Of a stretch of DNA of 64,000 nt, positions 45,741 through 56,669 are shown in pieces. Source of the stretch: Cercozoa sp. M6MM (Eukaryota; Endomyxa: Ascetosporea); assembly GCA_040357565.1 (NCBI GenBank), contig JBDODJ010000001.1; one strand, given 5' to 3'. The notes beneath the pieces are model-generated. The model worked only from the letters and a program-made list of their open reading frames with translations, was not told the DNA's origin and did no database searches. Position numbers and translations under genes: made by a program. The stretch's first letter is position 1; the number at the start of each line of letters is the position of its first letter.

Positions 45741-47701
45741 CATATTGATATATGCTGGAGTGTGTTTGCGAGTGTGCAGCACGCCGCCCTGGAGGCAGCG
45801 CCCAGGTACGGCCCGCTGTGGCAGGAGGCACTCGAGCTGTGTGCGTGCGACGTGCGACTCGTGAAGCGACTGACCGAGTCTGCGCTCGCACAGGTCGGCG
45901 CCGAGATCGCGTGGAAGGTGCGCGCGCGCGCCGCGTGGATCGCCGCCTGGTGTCTTCAGAACGTTGACGTGCACCGCAGTGACTCTCCTGCGCTGAGCGA
46001 TAAGTCCCATCTAGACCAGGACAGAGACTCTGACCGAGAGAGAGACATCATGCGCTATGCCAGGCGCCTGCTGCGCGATGCCGAAGCAACGGCGCCCAAG
46101 AACCTGCGCTGGCGAATTGCACTACTAGCTGCAAGGGTACTGCACTTGTATCGTTGTATCCAATACTTGTATCCTACGCTGAGAGTGTACTGTCGGTGTG
46201 TGTATAGGTGGAGGCAGGCCAACGCAACTTTGCGGAAGCACGGCGACTGACGCAGCGTGCCCTGCAGAGTGTCGGCAAGCGTCTGCGTGCCGTGGCTGTG
46301 GCCGATGCCGCTCGACTCGAACACCTCGGTGGCGATGTCGAACGATCGGAGTCCCTACTGCGTTCGCACATTGGTACATTGTCCTACCCTCCCTACTTGA
46401 GCATCACTGATCCCTGATACTGCACATACAGAGAATGACGGTTCCGACTGGCGACTGCACCGTGAACTGGTAGGTCTGCTGCTGCGCATGCGACGGCCGG
46501 CACACGCCGCCTTGGCACTGGCGCAGGCACTGCACAGCACGGGCGAGTGCGGTGACTGCGGCCGTCTGTGGGCCCTCGCTATCGAGGTGGCCCGTGTGCC
46601 CGAGGCGGCGCCGGTGCTGGCCGTGTTGCTGCACGACAACGCAGTCGACGGCGACGACGTCTCGGACGTTCACAGTGTCAGCTCCGTGAGCAGTGTGCTG
46701 GCCGCGCTGAACCTCGATGGCGACGTCTTTGTGGACGAGTCGTGTCCGATCGACGTGCCGCTGCTGTTGGCGCGCAGGGCCTTGTGCCGTGTGCCCAAGT
46801 CGGGCGAGGTCTGGCTCGCTGCTGCACGACTCGCCATGTGTCCGGCACCCGTGATTCTGAGTCACGTGCGCTGCACGAGTCTGGACGCGATGGCACGTGC
46901 ACTGGCCGGTGATGCCAAGAGTAGTCGAAGCACCGGCAGTGACAGTGATCGAAACTTGCTCAACGTGCGGCACGTGCAGGGTCGCACGCGTTTCTCTTTG
47001 CGCGCCGCGGCGCGATGTCTCGACTGCGCGGCCGAGTTCACGCCGCAGTGCGGCGACGTGGCACTCGAGAAGGTGCGCTGGCTCGCGCTGCTGCACGGCG
47101 TGGACGCTGCGGGCACGCATCGCTGTGTGCAGGCGCTGGGCTGGCAGTGCGCCGCCTTCTCGGTCAACTACGGCGCCGTGTGGCTGCGCGCACGCGACTC
47201 GCTGCAGCGACGACTCGCACTGGCCGCTGTGGCCGCACAGGACGCCGGCACTGAGGAATACCTCGTGCTGCGAGGGGCTCTCACTGACGCCACTGTCTTC
47301 CGTTCTGCTGTTCGTGATGGTACCCGTCTGTTGCTCCCATGTGGCTCCCATGTGACTGCAGTCATCTGGTTTCTGCAGTGTTTGGTTTCGTCCGCGCGCA
47401 TGCCGCGGAGTTTGCGCGACGCGAGTGCGAAGCGATGTCGCCGGAAGAGGCATCGGTCAGACGGGACGACGCTGCGGCCGTGCGACAGCAGCGCTCGGTG
47501 GCGCTCGAGTCCGTTCTATCGCCGCTCTCGGCTTTGTGGCAGTTTGCCGATGCGGTACCTGCCCAACTTTGCTCTCTGTGCACCTCACCTGTCTGCGAGG
47601 TGTTGTACATATTTCATTGTTGTGATCAGAGCTTTGAGGAGCGCTTCTCTGTTCTGTTTTCGTCGTCGCCCGTTGCTGTGTTTGAATCCTTTTCGTTGTG
47701 A
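43065..47701 (+). CDS. Ser/Arg-rich protein with HAT/TPR-like helical repeats
   Basis: ATG at 43065 (MTTHQE) joins by acceptor GCGAG/TTC to 'SSLPAPLNLAELRRQHFGRM'. The N-terminal third is disordered: Pro/Ser-rich, an acidic 'WPADDDWSDIDPFAKENFA', then SR/HS dipeptide runs ('SRHSSRQSGRHSTRHSTR', 'VASSVSSQSSSSSRRSRRR'). From about residue 350, helical repeats begin: 'DKARLWFRRAVALRDSRGG', 'RWAKLEEENGDFSAALVALL', 'RALVDGAALEERCGHVTRAR', 'LARRALCRVPKSGEVWLAAA'. They recall HAT/TPR repeats of RNA-processing factors such as Prp6. It ends 'SFEERFSVLFSSSPVAVF' with TGA at 47699-47701. SR-like tail plus HAT repeats suggests splicing or RNA 3'-processing, as inference. An intron at 45687-45746 carries (TA)n. 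Confidence 0.6.
44617..44668 (+). repeat. (TG)n-rich intron tract
   Basis: Imperfect TG repeats lie within an intron of the HAT/TPR gene, on its sense strand. Confidence 0.85.
45687..45746 (+). repeat. (TA)n microsatellite in intron
   Basis: About 25 TA/CA units within an intron of the HAT/TPR gene. Confidence 0.9.
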
Positions 47702-48273
47702 GCCCGTTGAAACCGCGCTTCGTCGTGTTTGCTCTTTGGTCGTTCGAGTGGCTTCGAGAATCAAGTGGCGCTGCTCTCTGTCTATCGTGTTCAGTTACTT
47801 GCCACGATGGCCCCTGGAAACGTCGACTCACAAGTTGAACAAACGCGATGCATAACAGTTGCTGCGCATGCATCGCATCGTACGGAAACGGAACGGAAAG
47901 TAAATTTAATGTGATTTATCGAAATGTATTGGTATCTGGTGCGATCGGCCACCATTAGCGAGCCGCGGGTCGAGTCGAGTTAACGTTTATTCAGTTCAGT
48001 TTGTATAGTATCATGCGCTGGTGTATTGTGGTCCATTTACGATACTGTCTGTCATGTACGCACCGTGTTTCATACTCAACAAACGTAAACCGAGAACTTT
48101 ACTTACAGTGTTCCTATGTTACATTGATTTCGTTACAACTACGCGTCCGGGAAGTACAGTATAGTATCTGCCAGTGGGCGGAGCCCAGCCGGCGCGAGAA
48201 GTAATTTACAGTATACAACGCGCCTATGCAAGCCCGGGAGTGTCGATACTCGAGGCGTCCGTCGAGTCGCTCG
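47702..48273. other. Intergenic
   Basis: 3' flank of the HAT/TPR gene. Contains ACGGAACGGAAA near 47886 and a related CAGTTCAGTT at 47991-48000. No gene is seen. Confidence 0.5.
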
Positions 48274-48890
<617 letters not shown>

Positions 48891-49455
48891 ACAGTGCAAC
48901 ACACACCCAAATAGCCATGTCCAGTGTCTCCGCCATTTTCGGGCTGTTTTACTACTTTCCTTGGGCATGAATCGATGCGGCAAGGATCTTCCGTTTTTGG
49001 TGCACTCACGGGTGTCTCCTCCGGAGTGAAGTGTTGACTAGCTTTCGACTGAAAGTGATGGATGAACGGAATGCCCTTCGATTCGCTTGTATCGTCCTGT
49101 GTCGAGAGGAGTCTTCGCCTCTCGTCACCGCTTGTATCGTTGTTACCGCAGCCCTCTCAGATAGGGATCAGTTTGAAAGAGCCCTTCTTTGAGTTCAGCT
49201 GCAAAAGCTGCTCAAGGCTTCCCAGCGAACACACATCAAAATCTTCCACACCTCTCTTGAGTCATAAAAAGATCATGCTGTAACATCGTACTGTCGTGTA
49301 CACTGCCAGTCGAGTGCACTGAAAATCTTTTGGCTGTCATCATTTCTACTTTATTGCTTTCCCGCCGTCCCGTCACGTCAAATACTCGTGCGGTGCGGTG
49401 AGCGGAGGTTAGCAGAAACGAAACGGAATAGCGAGGCACGGCAGTCGCTGTCGTT
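48891..49455. other. Intergenic
   Basis: Lies between the broken kinase copy and the 3' end of the F-BAR gene. Contains GAAACGGAATAG near 49420. No convincing coding signal is seen. Confidence 0.5.
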
Positions 49456-50548
49456 TCAACGGCGAGGAGGCGGCGGTGTACCTGCACAGCAGAAAACAGA
49501 GTCACTCACACACCTGACTGGTCCAGACGGTACAGTACATCAAGTACCTCCTGCACGAATCGGCACGGGCGGTCCGGGACGACGCGGCGGCGGCGGACCG
49601 CCTGTAATGTTTGGCGATCAAGGACAAGTGTACAGATGTACAAATGTACAGATCAGTACCGGGACGACGCGGCGGCAATGGCATTCCACGTGATGGCGGA
49701 GCCGGGCGCTGCGGCGGACGCGGCTATAAACGCACTAACATCTGTACGCCATGTACAGAAGGGGTGGGGTACGCCTGAAGGTGGCGCGGGTGTTCGCGGC
49801 GGCGCACGTGGCGGCGGCACCGCGGCTACACATGTACCCACATACACTTGTACCCACTTGTCCGTATAGACAGTCCAACAAGCCAGTCCACAGTCCAGAT
49901 AGACAGGAGGGAAGAGGGATATACTTCGGGAAGGGACAGGAGGACGCGTGGGCGGAGCACGCGGCGGTATCGGACCGCCTATGCCAGCATACATTCCATA
50001 TCTATATATATATAATACACATAGAATATATACTTATACGTATGGCTACACAACAGACACAGAATGAGTCAGAGAACACACCGGCACCAGCAGGCGCAGG
50101 CGGAGTGCGACGAGGCGGAATTGGAGCACGTGGCTGCAGGCACACACACACAGTATGCCTAAGTAGGTAAAGTCAGCAAGAGGGTGCGTACCCCAGGAGG
50201 AGTGGAACGTGGCGGGACGGGCGCTCTCTACAATGTAGGTTTAGGGTTAAGGGTTAGGGCAGAAGGTAGGGTGGGGTGTACAGGCGGAGCATTGGGCGGC
50301 CGCGGCATTCCGCGCGGAGGAACAGGCGGCATGCTACCAGAAACCTTGCTGACACTCGAGAGTTCCTCTGCCTCCGACGTGGCAGTCATGTCGAGACTGT
50401 GCTTGGCACGTCGTGCCGTCTGCAACACATTGTACGTACTCTCCATGACAGTACACACTGACAGCAAAGCCAGCAGGTACCGGGACAGGCACAGCTGGTG
50501 CACCAACGCCTGCCGGGATGGTCTGCACACAGAGGTATACTAATAGTC

Positions 50549-50623
<75 letters not shown>

Positions 50624-50633
50624 NNNNNNNNNN

Positions 50634-50682
<49 letters not shown>

Positions 50683-50811
50683 GGGGGGGGGTAAGTACCG
50701 ATGTCGGAATCGACGAGCGCGGCGGAATCGCCGACTGCGCGGGTGTCGGAATCGACGACATCGGAGGCGTTGGAACCGACGACGGTGGCGACGGAGGGGT
50801 CTGGGGAGGGT
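49456..50811 (-). repeat. Array of ten proline-rich mini-exons
   Basis: In gene order, the exons encode 'TPPSPPSSVPTPPMSSIPTP' (start of the first), 'TIPAGVGAPAVPVP', 'VSGSMPPVPPRGMPRPPNAP', 'RAPVPPRSTPPG', 'PRAPIPPRRTPPAPA', 'GGPIPPRAPPTRPPVPSR', 'TAVPPPRAPPRTPAPPSG', 'PRPPQRPAPPSRGMPLPPRR', 'GGPPPPRRPGPPVPIRAG' and 'GTPPPPRR'. Several donors read GTAC. Intron words such as GTACAAATGTACAGAT recur, suggesting exon-plus-intron duplication. Confidence 0.8.
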
Positions 50812-51120
50812 AAAGGGTAAAGGGTAAAGGGTAAAGGGGAAGGGTAAAGGGGGACGGGGTAAAGTACCAACGACGTCACAGCAGCGGCCGAAGCCTCCTC
50901 GGAGCGGCCGAACGACGCATTCGAGTCAAAGCTGCCATTGCGCACGTCGCCGATATTGCATGGCAGGCCCGCCAACTGTATACACCGTCAGTACATTCGG
51001 ACAGTCCATGGACGGGTACAGTATGGACACAAAGATAGCCACCTGAGTCGGCGGCAACTGCGGCATGCCGAAACGCGACACCAGAGTGTCGGCGCACTCC
51101 TGCAAACACCCCGGCATACC

Positions 51121-51166
<46 letters not shown>

Positions 51167-52512
51167 GACTGGGTACCGACAGGTTGCGCTCGGGTTCGAG
51201 GGCCTGCGTCATGTCGCTCAGTCGCTGTGTCCTGCCAACATACAACATCAAGCACCATAGGGTGGGGACAGGAGAGGGTAAGGTATGCCAACTCACATGT
51301 CCGGCAACGGCGCATGACACTCGCCCAGAAAGGTCACGAACAGCGCCAGCATCTCGCGCTGCATCTCCAAGCGATCTACAGGAGGAGTAACAGGGGGTGG
51401 GGGGGGGGGGGGTAAAGGGGTAAGAGTACCCAACTCGAGTTGTTCCAACTCGCGAGCCATCAGCGGAAACGCCGAGTCGAATGCCTCGCGTTGCAGCGCG
51501 TTCACCTCGCGGCACTGCAAGCAGCCACCGGTTAACTCAACTGGACTAAACTCTTGCCCAAAGTGGATGATGTTTCTACCTGCTCCTCGAGTTTCTCGAA
51601 CTCTTTCGCGCAGGAGGACTGTGTCAATCACACACATGCGCGTTGCATCAGTAGGTTGTTGCAAAGCAGTCGCACCTGCTTGGACTGCAGCGCCTTCTCG
51701 GCAGAAGCGACCTGACCATGAACGATGATATCAACAGTTGAGGCAGACAGAGGCAGGTGATGTGTTATACCTTGGGATCGCCAGAGGCCTGCTTCTCTTG
51801 GAAGTTGCGCTTGGCCTGTCAGACAACACCTTGCCTTAGAGTCAGGGGGAGTATGATACGCGGCTACCTCCTTGAGTGCCTCCCAGGTCTTGGACGCCGA
51901 CGCACGCAGTTTCTCGAGTTGCGACACCGAGGTGGCAATCTTGTCGCTGCAAGTACACGCGCCAATGTACAGTAAACTACACACCCGCAAGGTACAGACA
52001 CAGACACACCTGTGTTTCTTAAAGTCACTTGCGATAGTCTTGCGGCGTTTCTCGCCTTCTTCGTGAAACTTGTACATTGGCTACAAGCACATACATAATA
52101 CTACAATAAGTCTCTGTCGTTGGGGAACAACATACATCGACGACCTGCGCCAGCACGTTGTCGGTGAAGGTGGTGCGCTTGACGTACATGTCCATGAGCT
52201 GCTGCTCGAGTAGACACGCGCCCTGCAGGAAGGCTTGCACCTGGTCGGGCTGCTCTTCCTCCTGCGTCTTGGTCAGACGCTTCGTCAAGATCTGCCACAG
52301 CCCATGAGACAAAGAGATCTCACTAGACGTCTTGAGAAACTCCTTGAGCGAAGTACCTTGGTGATCTCCTTGTTGTTTTGACGCTCGGCATGACACACCT
52401 TCTTGAGGTACGACGCCAGTGAACGCAGCGACCGCAGACCAGCTTCGCTTTGGCCGAACAGTTCCTGCATCTGGTGATGCAGTCGCTGCGACACGGCTGA
52501 TGACAGGCACAT
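49456..52512 (-). CDS. F-BAR domain protein with long proline-rich tail
   Basis: A candidate start at 52512 gives 'MCLSSAVSQRLHHQMQELFG' then 'LRSLRSLASYLKKVCHAERQ', typical of an F-BAR N-terminus. An in-frame extension from 52570-52625 through an intron is an alternative. Helices continue: 'QGACLLEQQLMDMYVKRTTF', 'GEKRRKTIASDFKKH', 'VSQLEKLRASASKTWEALKE', 'CREVNALQREAFDSAFPLMA', 'EMLALFVTFLGECHAPLPDM'. Ten consecutive short exons then encode only Pro-rich sequence, ending PPPPRR and TGA at 49456-49458. F-BAR proteins bend membranes and link to actin assembly. Usual members end in an SH3 domain; this one instead has many candidate SH3/WW/profilin ligands (PxxPxR, PPPP). Junctions in the tail were each checked for phase. 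Confidence 0.82.
50550..50680 (-). repeat. (CA)n/(TG)n microsatellite with 10-N gap
   Basis: CA repeats on the plus strand (TG on the F-BAR sense strand) flank ten N at 50624-50633 and end in a G run at 50681-50690. Confidence 0.95.
50807..50866 (-). repeat. (GGGTAAA)n-like repeat
   Basis: GGGTAAA units in tandem, reading TTTACCC on the F-BAR sense strand, just upstream of a splice acceptor. A separate TTTAGGGTTAAGGGTTAGGG lies at 50240-50259, and an (AAC)n tract at about 51120-51165, both in other introns of the gene. Confidence 0.85.
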
Positions 52513-53372
52513 TGAGAGTTTAGTGGGAGTACAGCTGGCGACACGCACAATGACAGGGTCTAATAGAAATACCGCCGCTGGCCTGCAGCGCACGTGTCGG
52601 ATAATGGCGCTCTTCCTTTTTCGCTGCACAAGAACCAATCAACTGACAGCAAGAGGAGGCACATACATCGTACATAAACGTTGGCCCATTCAAGCACCCC
52701 ACAGACCAAATCAACGAAGCAACACGTGGTCGCAAACCTCACAGTCGACAAAACTCCGAAAGCCCTTTGTGCATGGGTAACAGCAGAAATACAAGAACTC
52801 TTAAAACACAAGCTGATGTTTTGTTCGATCGGCGGAGAGTTGTGACAGAGAGTCGTCTAGGTGTCCGTCCAACCCAAAAGAAATGACCAAAGAGTGCAAC
52901 CACTGCCGTTTTCCTCTAAAACATGTGCAGAGTGCATCCTACATTTTTTGAAGAGGCCCATCATTGGTGTGCCTTTTGCGCACTAGTGTGTCGCTGCACA
53001 AGCACCCGAAAACGTTGGTCGCTCTTGTGCACGCGGCAACAGCTGCACCGGCTCACTGAGTCCAGAGTCGATCCGGATTGGAAAAGAGTAACGGCGTGTC
53101 GGGAAGTACACAGTAGCAGTACGTTCCGTTCAGTTCTGTGACAGGAACAACGATAATTCACGTGAACAGCTCAGCTCACTAGCGACCAGGCGAGGAATTA
53201 TTGATTTGGAGGGACTCGCTCGGGATTCGAACCTCCCCAAACTGCAAGAAATAATTTCCTTCGATTATCGACAACAATCGTCAGTCGACGTTCGTGCATG
53301 TGTGTGTTTGTGTGTGTGTGTGTGTCACAGTGTGTTGTGTGTGTATGAGTGTCTGATCAAGAACCGGAGAAA
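52513..53372. other. Intergenic between F-BAR start and MPC2 3' end
   Basis: May contain an upstream exon of the F-BAR gene (in-frame stretch at 52570-52625). GTTCCGTTCAG occurs at about 53123. A TG-rich tract lies at 53300-53345. No other gene is seen. Confidence 0.45.
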
Positions 53373-54076
53373 TCACTCGGCGGCGAAGAGACCAACTCCA
53401 GCCAGCGGATCGGTGCCAGTGACACGCCAGTGAACGGCGCGGCCTGAGGACACGTTGAAACATTGCAAATTTCTTGTTGACAGAGGGAGCACAACACAAG
53501 GCGAAATACCAAGCTGGTAGGCGCCCGTTAGACCAACGAAAATGTTGCAGACACCCAAGGACACATTGACCGGGATGATCTGCCAGCAGTATCTGTGCCA
53601 ACACCGCGTTTGATCAGTTACACATTAAACTTAACCTCCTAGCAGGGCAGTAGTGACACAAATAGTGCGTACCGCGCCCAGATGAAACCAGTCGTGCTGA
53701 GAGCCAGCGACATTGGCACGCTAATGTGCTCGGCCGGTCGGCTCATGTCTGAGATCCCGGCCATCACGAGGCCCCACTTGAAGATACTGCACCAGAAATG
53801 GACTGCACGCACAAACAATACCAACACATAGACTCAACTGAAGAATCAGTAAGCGTCAGTGCGCAAGAGAGAGAGAGAGAGAGAGAGAGGCTACTTGTGA
53901 GAGGTCCGGCCGGGTGCAACAGCACCGCTCGCTGCTTCTCCGACAGGAACGTTGACCGCTCCTGCGATCGATGATTCCCAGTGGTATAAGCCCGCCAACT
54001 CGACGATCATAAACTAAGATACCACGGCGGGTCTGAAGACACGCTGCACGAGGTGTGGGTTCAGCTTGCTCAGCAT
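53373..54076 (-). CDS. MPC2: Mitochondrial pyruvate carrier subunit MPC2
   Basis: With MPC1, MPC2 imports pyruvate across the mitochondrial inner membrane. ATG at 54074-54076 opens 'MLSKLNPHLVQRVFRPAV', joined in phase to 'ERSTFLSEKQRAVLLHPAGP', then 'HFWCSIFKWGLVMAGISDMS', 'RPAEHISVPMSLALSTTGFI', 'WARYCWQIIPVNVSLGVCNI', 'FVGLTGAYQLGRAVHWRV' and the end 'GVGLFAAE' (TGA at 53373-53375). The HPAG, KWG, D-x-x-RP and TGFIWARY motifs are those of MPC2 rather than MPC1. About 145 residues. An intron contains (GA)n at 53869-53889 (TC on the sense strand). Confidence 0.95.
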
Positions 54077-54474
54077 CAGCTATGATGAACACACTCGCAC
54101 ATTTTGCACACATACTTGTGAGTTGATCATGTTGTGCGGGCTCACAGTCTCGAGCTACTGTCGAGTTCACGCCACCAACAGTGCGCCTGGACGCAATACA
54201 CACTTTGAAACACACTAAAGCAGGGCGACGGGCCTGCGAAAGATCCGACTCACGGATGAGTCCATATGATTCCACCGTGTTGTTTTCTGAAACGAGAGCT
54301 GCACATTAGATTCAACGCGAGCACGCGCGTGTTCTAGTGCTTGAGTTATTTATCGTCCAGCATAGGCTTTGGTGCAGAGGGCGGCGAAACGAACTCTCGA
54401 TCAGCGAGCAAGTTGGCGACGGTCTTTGGTTCGGTTTGTGGGATTGATTGACGGCTTGGTGCGCTCAGACAAAC
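54077..54474. other. Divergent intergenic region of MPC2 and the membrane/trefoil gene
   Basis: 398 bp between start codons; a shared promoter is likely. No other feature is recognised. Confidence 0.4.
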
Positions 54475-56244
54475 ATGGTGTGGTGGACTTCGACGAGGAT
54501 GAACCGTGCCGTCGGTCTGGATATGAACCACGACTTTGACCCGGACAAGGATCCGGAGCAGCGCACGGACGAGGAGAAGCTTCTGATTCGGCACATTGTG
54601 AAGGTAGATCTTCTTGCGTGTGCCTTCTGTGAACTTAAGTGGCAGTGCCTGTGAGTAGGGCCGTGTGATCTGGACGGAGTTCATTCCGTTCGACTTCCTG
54701 ATCTACCTGGCCAACAATCACGCGCTGCTGGGCTGCTGGTTCGCACACCGCGCGCACCCGTTCTCGCGCAAGGAGCGCGGCGTCGTGCTGTTCTGCTCGC
54801 TGTTCCTGTCGTTCGCGATCGCCGTGTACTCGTACCGATTAGGCAGCGATGACAACTCGACGGCACTGCTGTACGCCATGCTGTTCTCGGCGGCCACGAT
54901 GTTCTACTCGTCGGCCATGAAGTTCTTCGCGTCGTGTCCCTGCGTGCAGAGCACCGAGTACGAGAATCGCGTCGAGACGGCTGGCTACGGATTCATGGTG
55001 GTCGGTGCCGTTCTCTCGATGACGCTGCTCGGCCTGTCGATCTGGAAGTTCCCGTCCAAGGTAGATCAACTCTATGCCCACACTACACTGGTGTTGATGC
55101 TGATGGTCGTGACAGGATGGTGTCAAGTTCGGTGAGTTCGTCGGCAACTTTGCCCTGACGACGGTGGCCTCGTGGGTCTACGGCATCATTATCGGCTTTG
55201 TGCTCTTCCTGCTGTTCCGCTGGCGCAACCTGCGTCGCCGTCGCCGCGAGGAGGACGTCACGGGCGGCTCGGACTACTACGGCGCGCAGGCCAACGCCGG
55301 CATCCGCGCGGACTCGTACTACTGCCATGTGGGGTTATGTGATGGGTCACCTATCATTGCGTGTCTTTTGTGGGTGTAGTGTTGTCAAGCAGCACGATGA
55401 TTTGGAAGGCGATGACATCGAGATGAACGACGATATCGTGATGGCTGCCGAGCCTGTCGCCCAGCCGCAACCTGTCCAGCCGCAACCTGTCCAACCACAA
55501 CCTGTCCAGCAGCCCATGCAACAGGTACACCCTCCTGCACGTCCTCATGTATATTATCCATGACATGATGTAGCCACTGCAGCAGGATGCAGTCACGGCG
55601 ATCTCGCAGGGCAGCATGATGCCGGTATCTCTGACGCTGCGGTCGGCACACGGCAAGTTCGTGTGCGTCGAGTCGTCAGGCCAGGCCGTGGCCAACCGTG
55701 ACCAGGCGCAGGCGTGGGAGCAGCTCACTGTCACTCCCATCGGCAACGGTCTCGTCACTCTCCGCTCCGTGCATGGCAAGTATGCCTGCTGCGAGGACAG
55801 CGGCCGCTTCGGTACCGCCTGTACCTGTCTGTATGTTCTCATTGTGTATCTCTCTGGTTTCGGGGTTGCGCAGTGGTGGACCGCGACGCTGCTCAAGGCT
55901 GGGAGCACTTCCGTCTGCACGTCGCTCAGTCCAACATGGTGGCATTGCAGTCGGCCGCACACGGCACCTTCCTGTCGGCGCAGCAGGATGGCTCACTCAT
56001 GTGCGATCGCACAGAGGCGCAAGGCTGGGAGTACTTCCGCTACGCCATTGTGCAGCAACAACAGCAGCTGGCGGCGCCAATGCAATACCAGCCCATGCAA
56101 CAACAACAGGCTGCGCCAATGCAATATCAGTATCAGCAGCCCATGCAACAACAACCGATGCAGCAGCCCATGCAAATGCAGCCGCAGGGTGCCTACAACC
56201 CATACCAGCAACAACAACAGCCCGGCTCGCAGCAGTACTACTGA
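54475..56244 (+). CDS. Multipass membrane protein with C-terminal fascin-like beta-trefoil
   Basis: ATG at 54475 ('MVWWTSTRMNRAVGLDMNHD'). Exons in phase give at least four hydrophobic spans in the first 260 residues: 'FDFLIYLANNHALLGCWF', 'VVLFCSLFLSFAIAVYSY', 'GFMVVGAVLSMTLLGLSIW', 'VYGIIIGFVLFLLFRW', the last followed by RRRRREE. A linker with PVQPQP repeats leads to a beta-trefoil: three similar units 'LRSAHGKFVCVESSG', 'LRSVHGKYACCEDSG' and 'LQSAAHGTFLSAQQDG', each followed by D/N-R-x6-WE-x-(F/L). This is the pattern of fascin-like actin-crosslinking domains. The tail is Gln/Pro/Met-rich ('QYQQPMQQQPMQQPMQ'), ending QQYY. A membrane-anchored trefoil could tie actin or glycans to a membrane; the combination is unfamiliar to me. 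Confidence 0.75.
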
Positions 56245-56669
56245 AGCGAACTGAAAACAATCAAATTCAACTGGGGAGGGGGGTCGCTCGGCTGCCTCTG
56301 ATCCGATCATGGAAAAACTTGGCGGCGACGGAAGAATTGACATGACCGGCCGTTAGTTTAACGCGACGTAATCGAACGTAACACGACAGCGCAGTAATTA
56401 TGTAGAAATATGACTCCTTTAAGCCGGCAATTACGGATGAATTACGTCAAGATTATGCATGAATTACGTCAAGATTACGATAAATCACGCACCGATTTTG
56501 CGCACATTACGCACCGATTACGCGCACATAACGCACCGATTACGCAATCTGCAGCAGCCAGCTGTACACAACACGGACCAATATTGCAAGACTCAGCAGG
56601 CTACGATACGAAAATACTACTCGTGGATGCGATGTCTACTACCGTAGGTAGCTGAAGCGCCGTATCCAC
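56245..56669. other. Intergenic with imperfect 22-bp tandem repeat
   Basis: GAATTACGTCAAGATTA occurs at 56439 and 56461 (spacing 22). CGCACCGAT occurs at 56489, 56510 and 56532 (spacing 21-22). The stretch lies between convergent gene ends. No coding signal is seen. Confidence 0.6.

Noticed and set aside
49388-50170. Plus-strand Gly/Arg-rich frames
   Set aside because: They are the complement of the proline-rich exons. The minus-strand exons have good splice sites and phase.
50938-51415. Plus-strand frames with poly-Asn or poly-Thr
   Set aside because: They arise from an (AAC)n intron repeat of the F-BAR gene.
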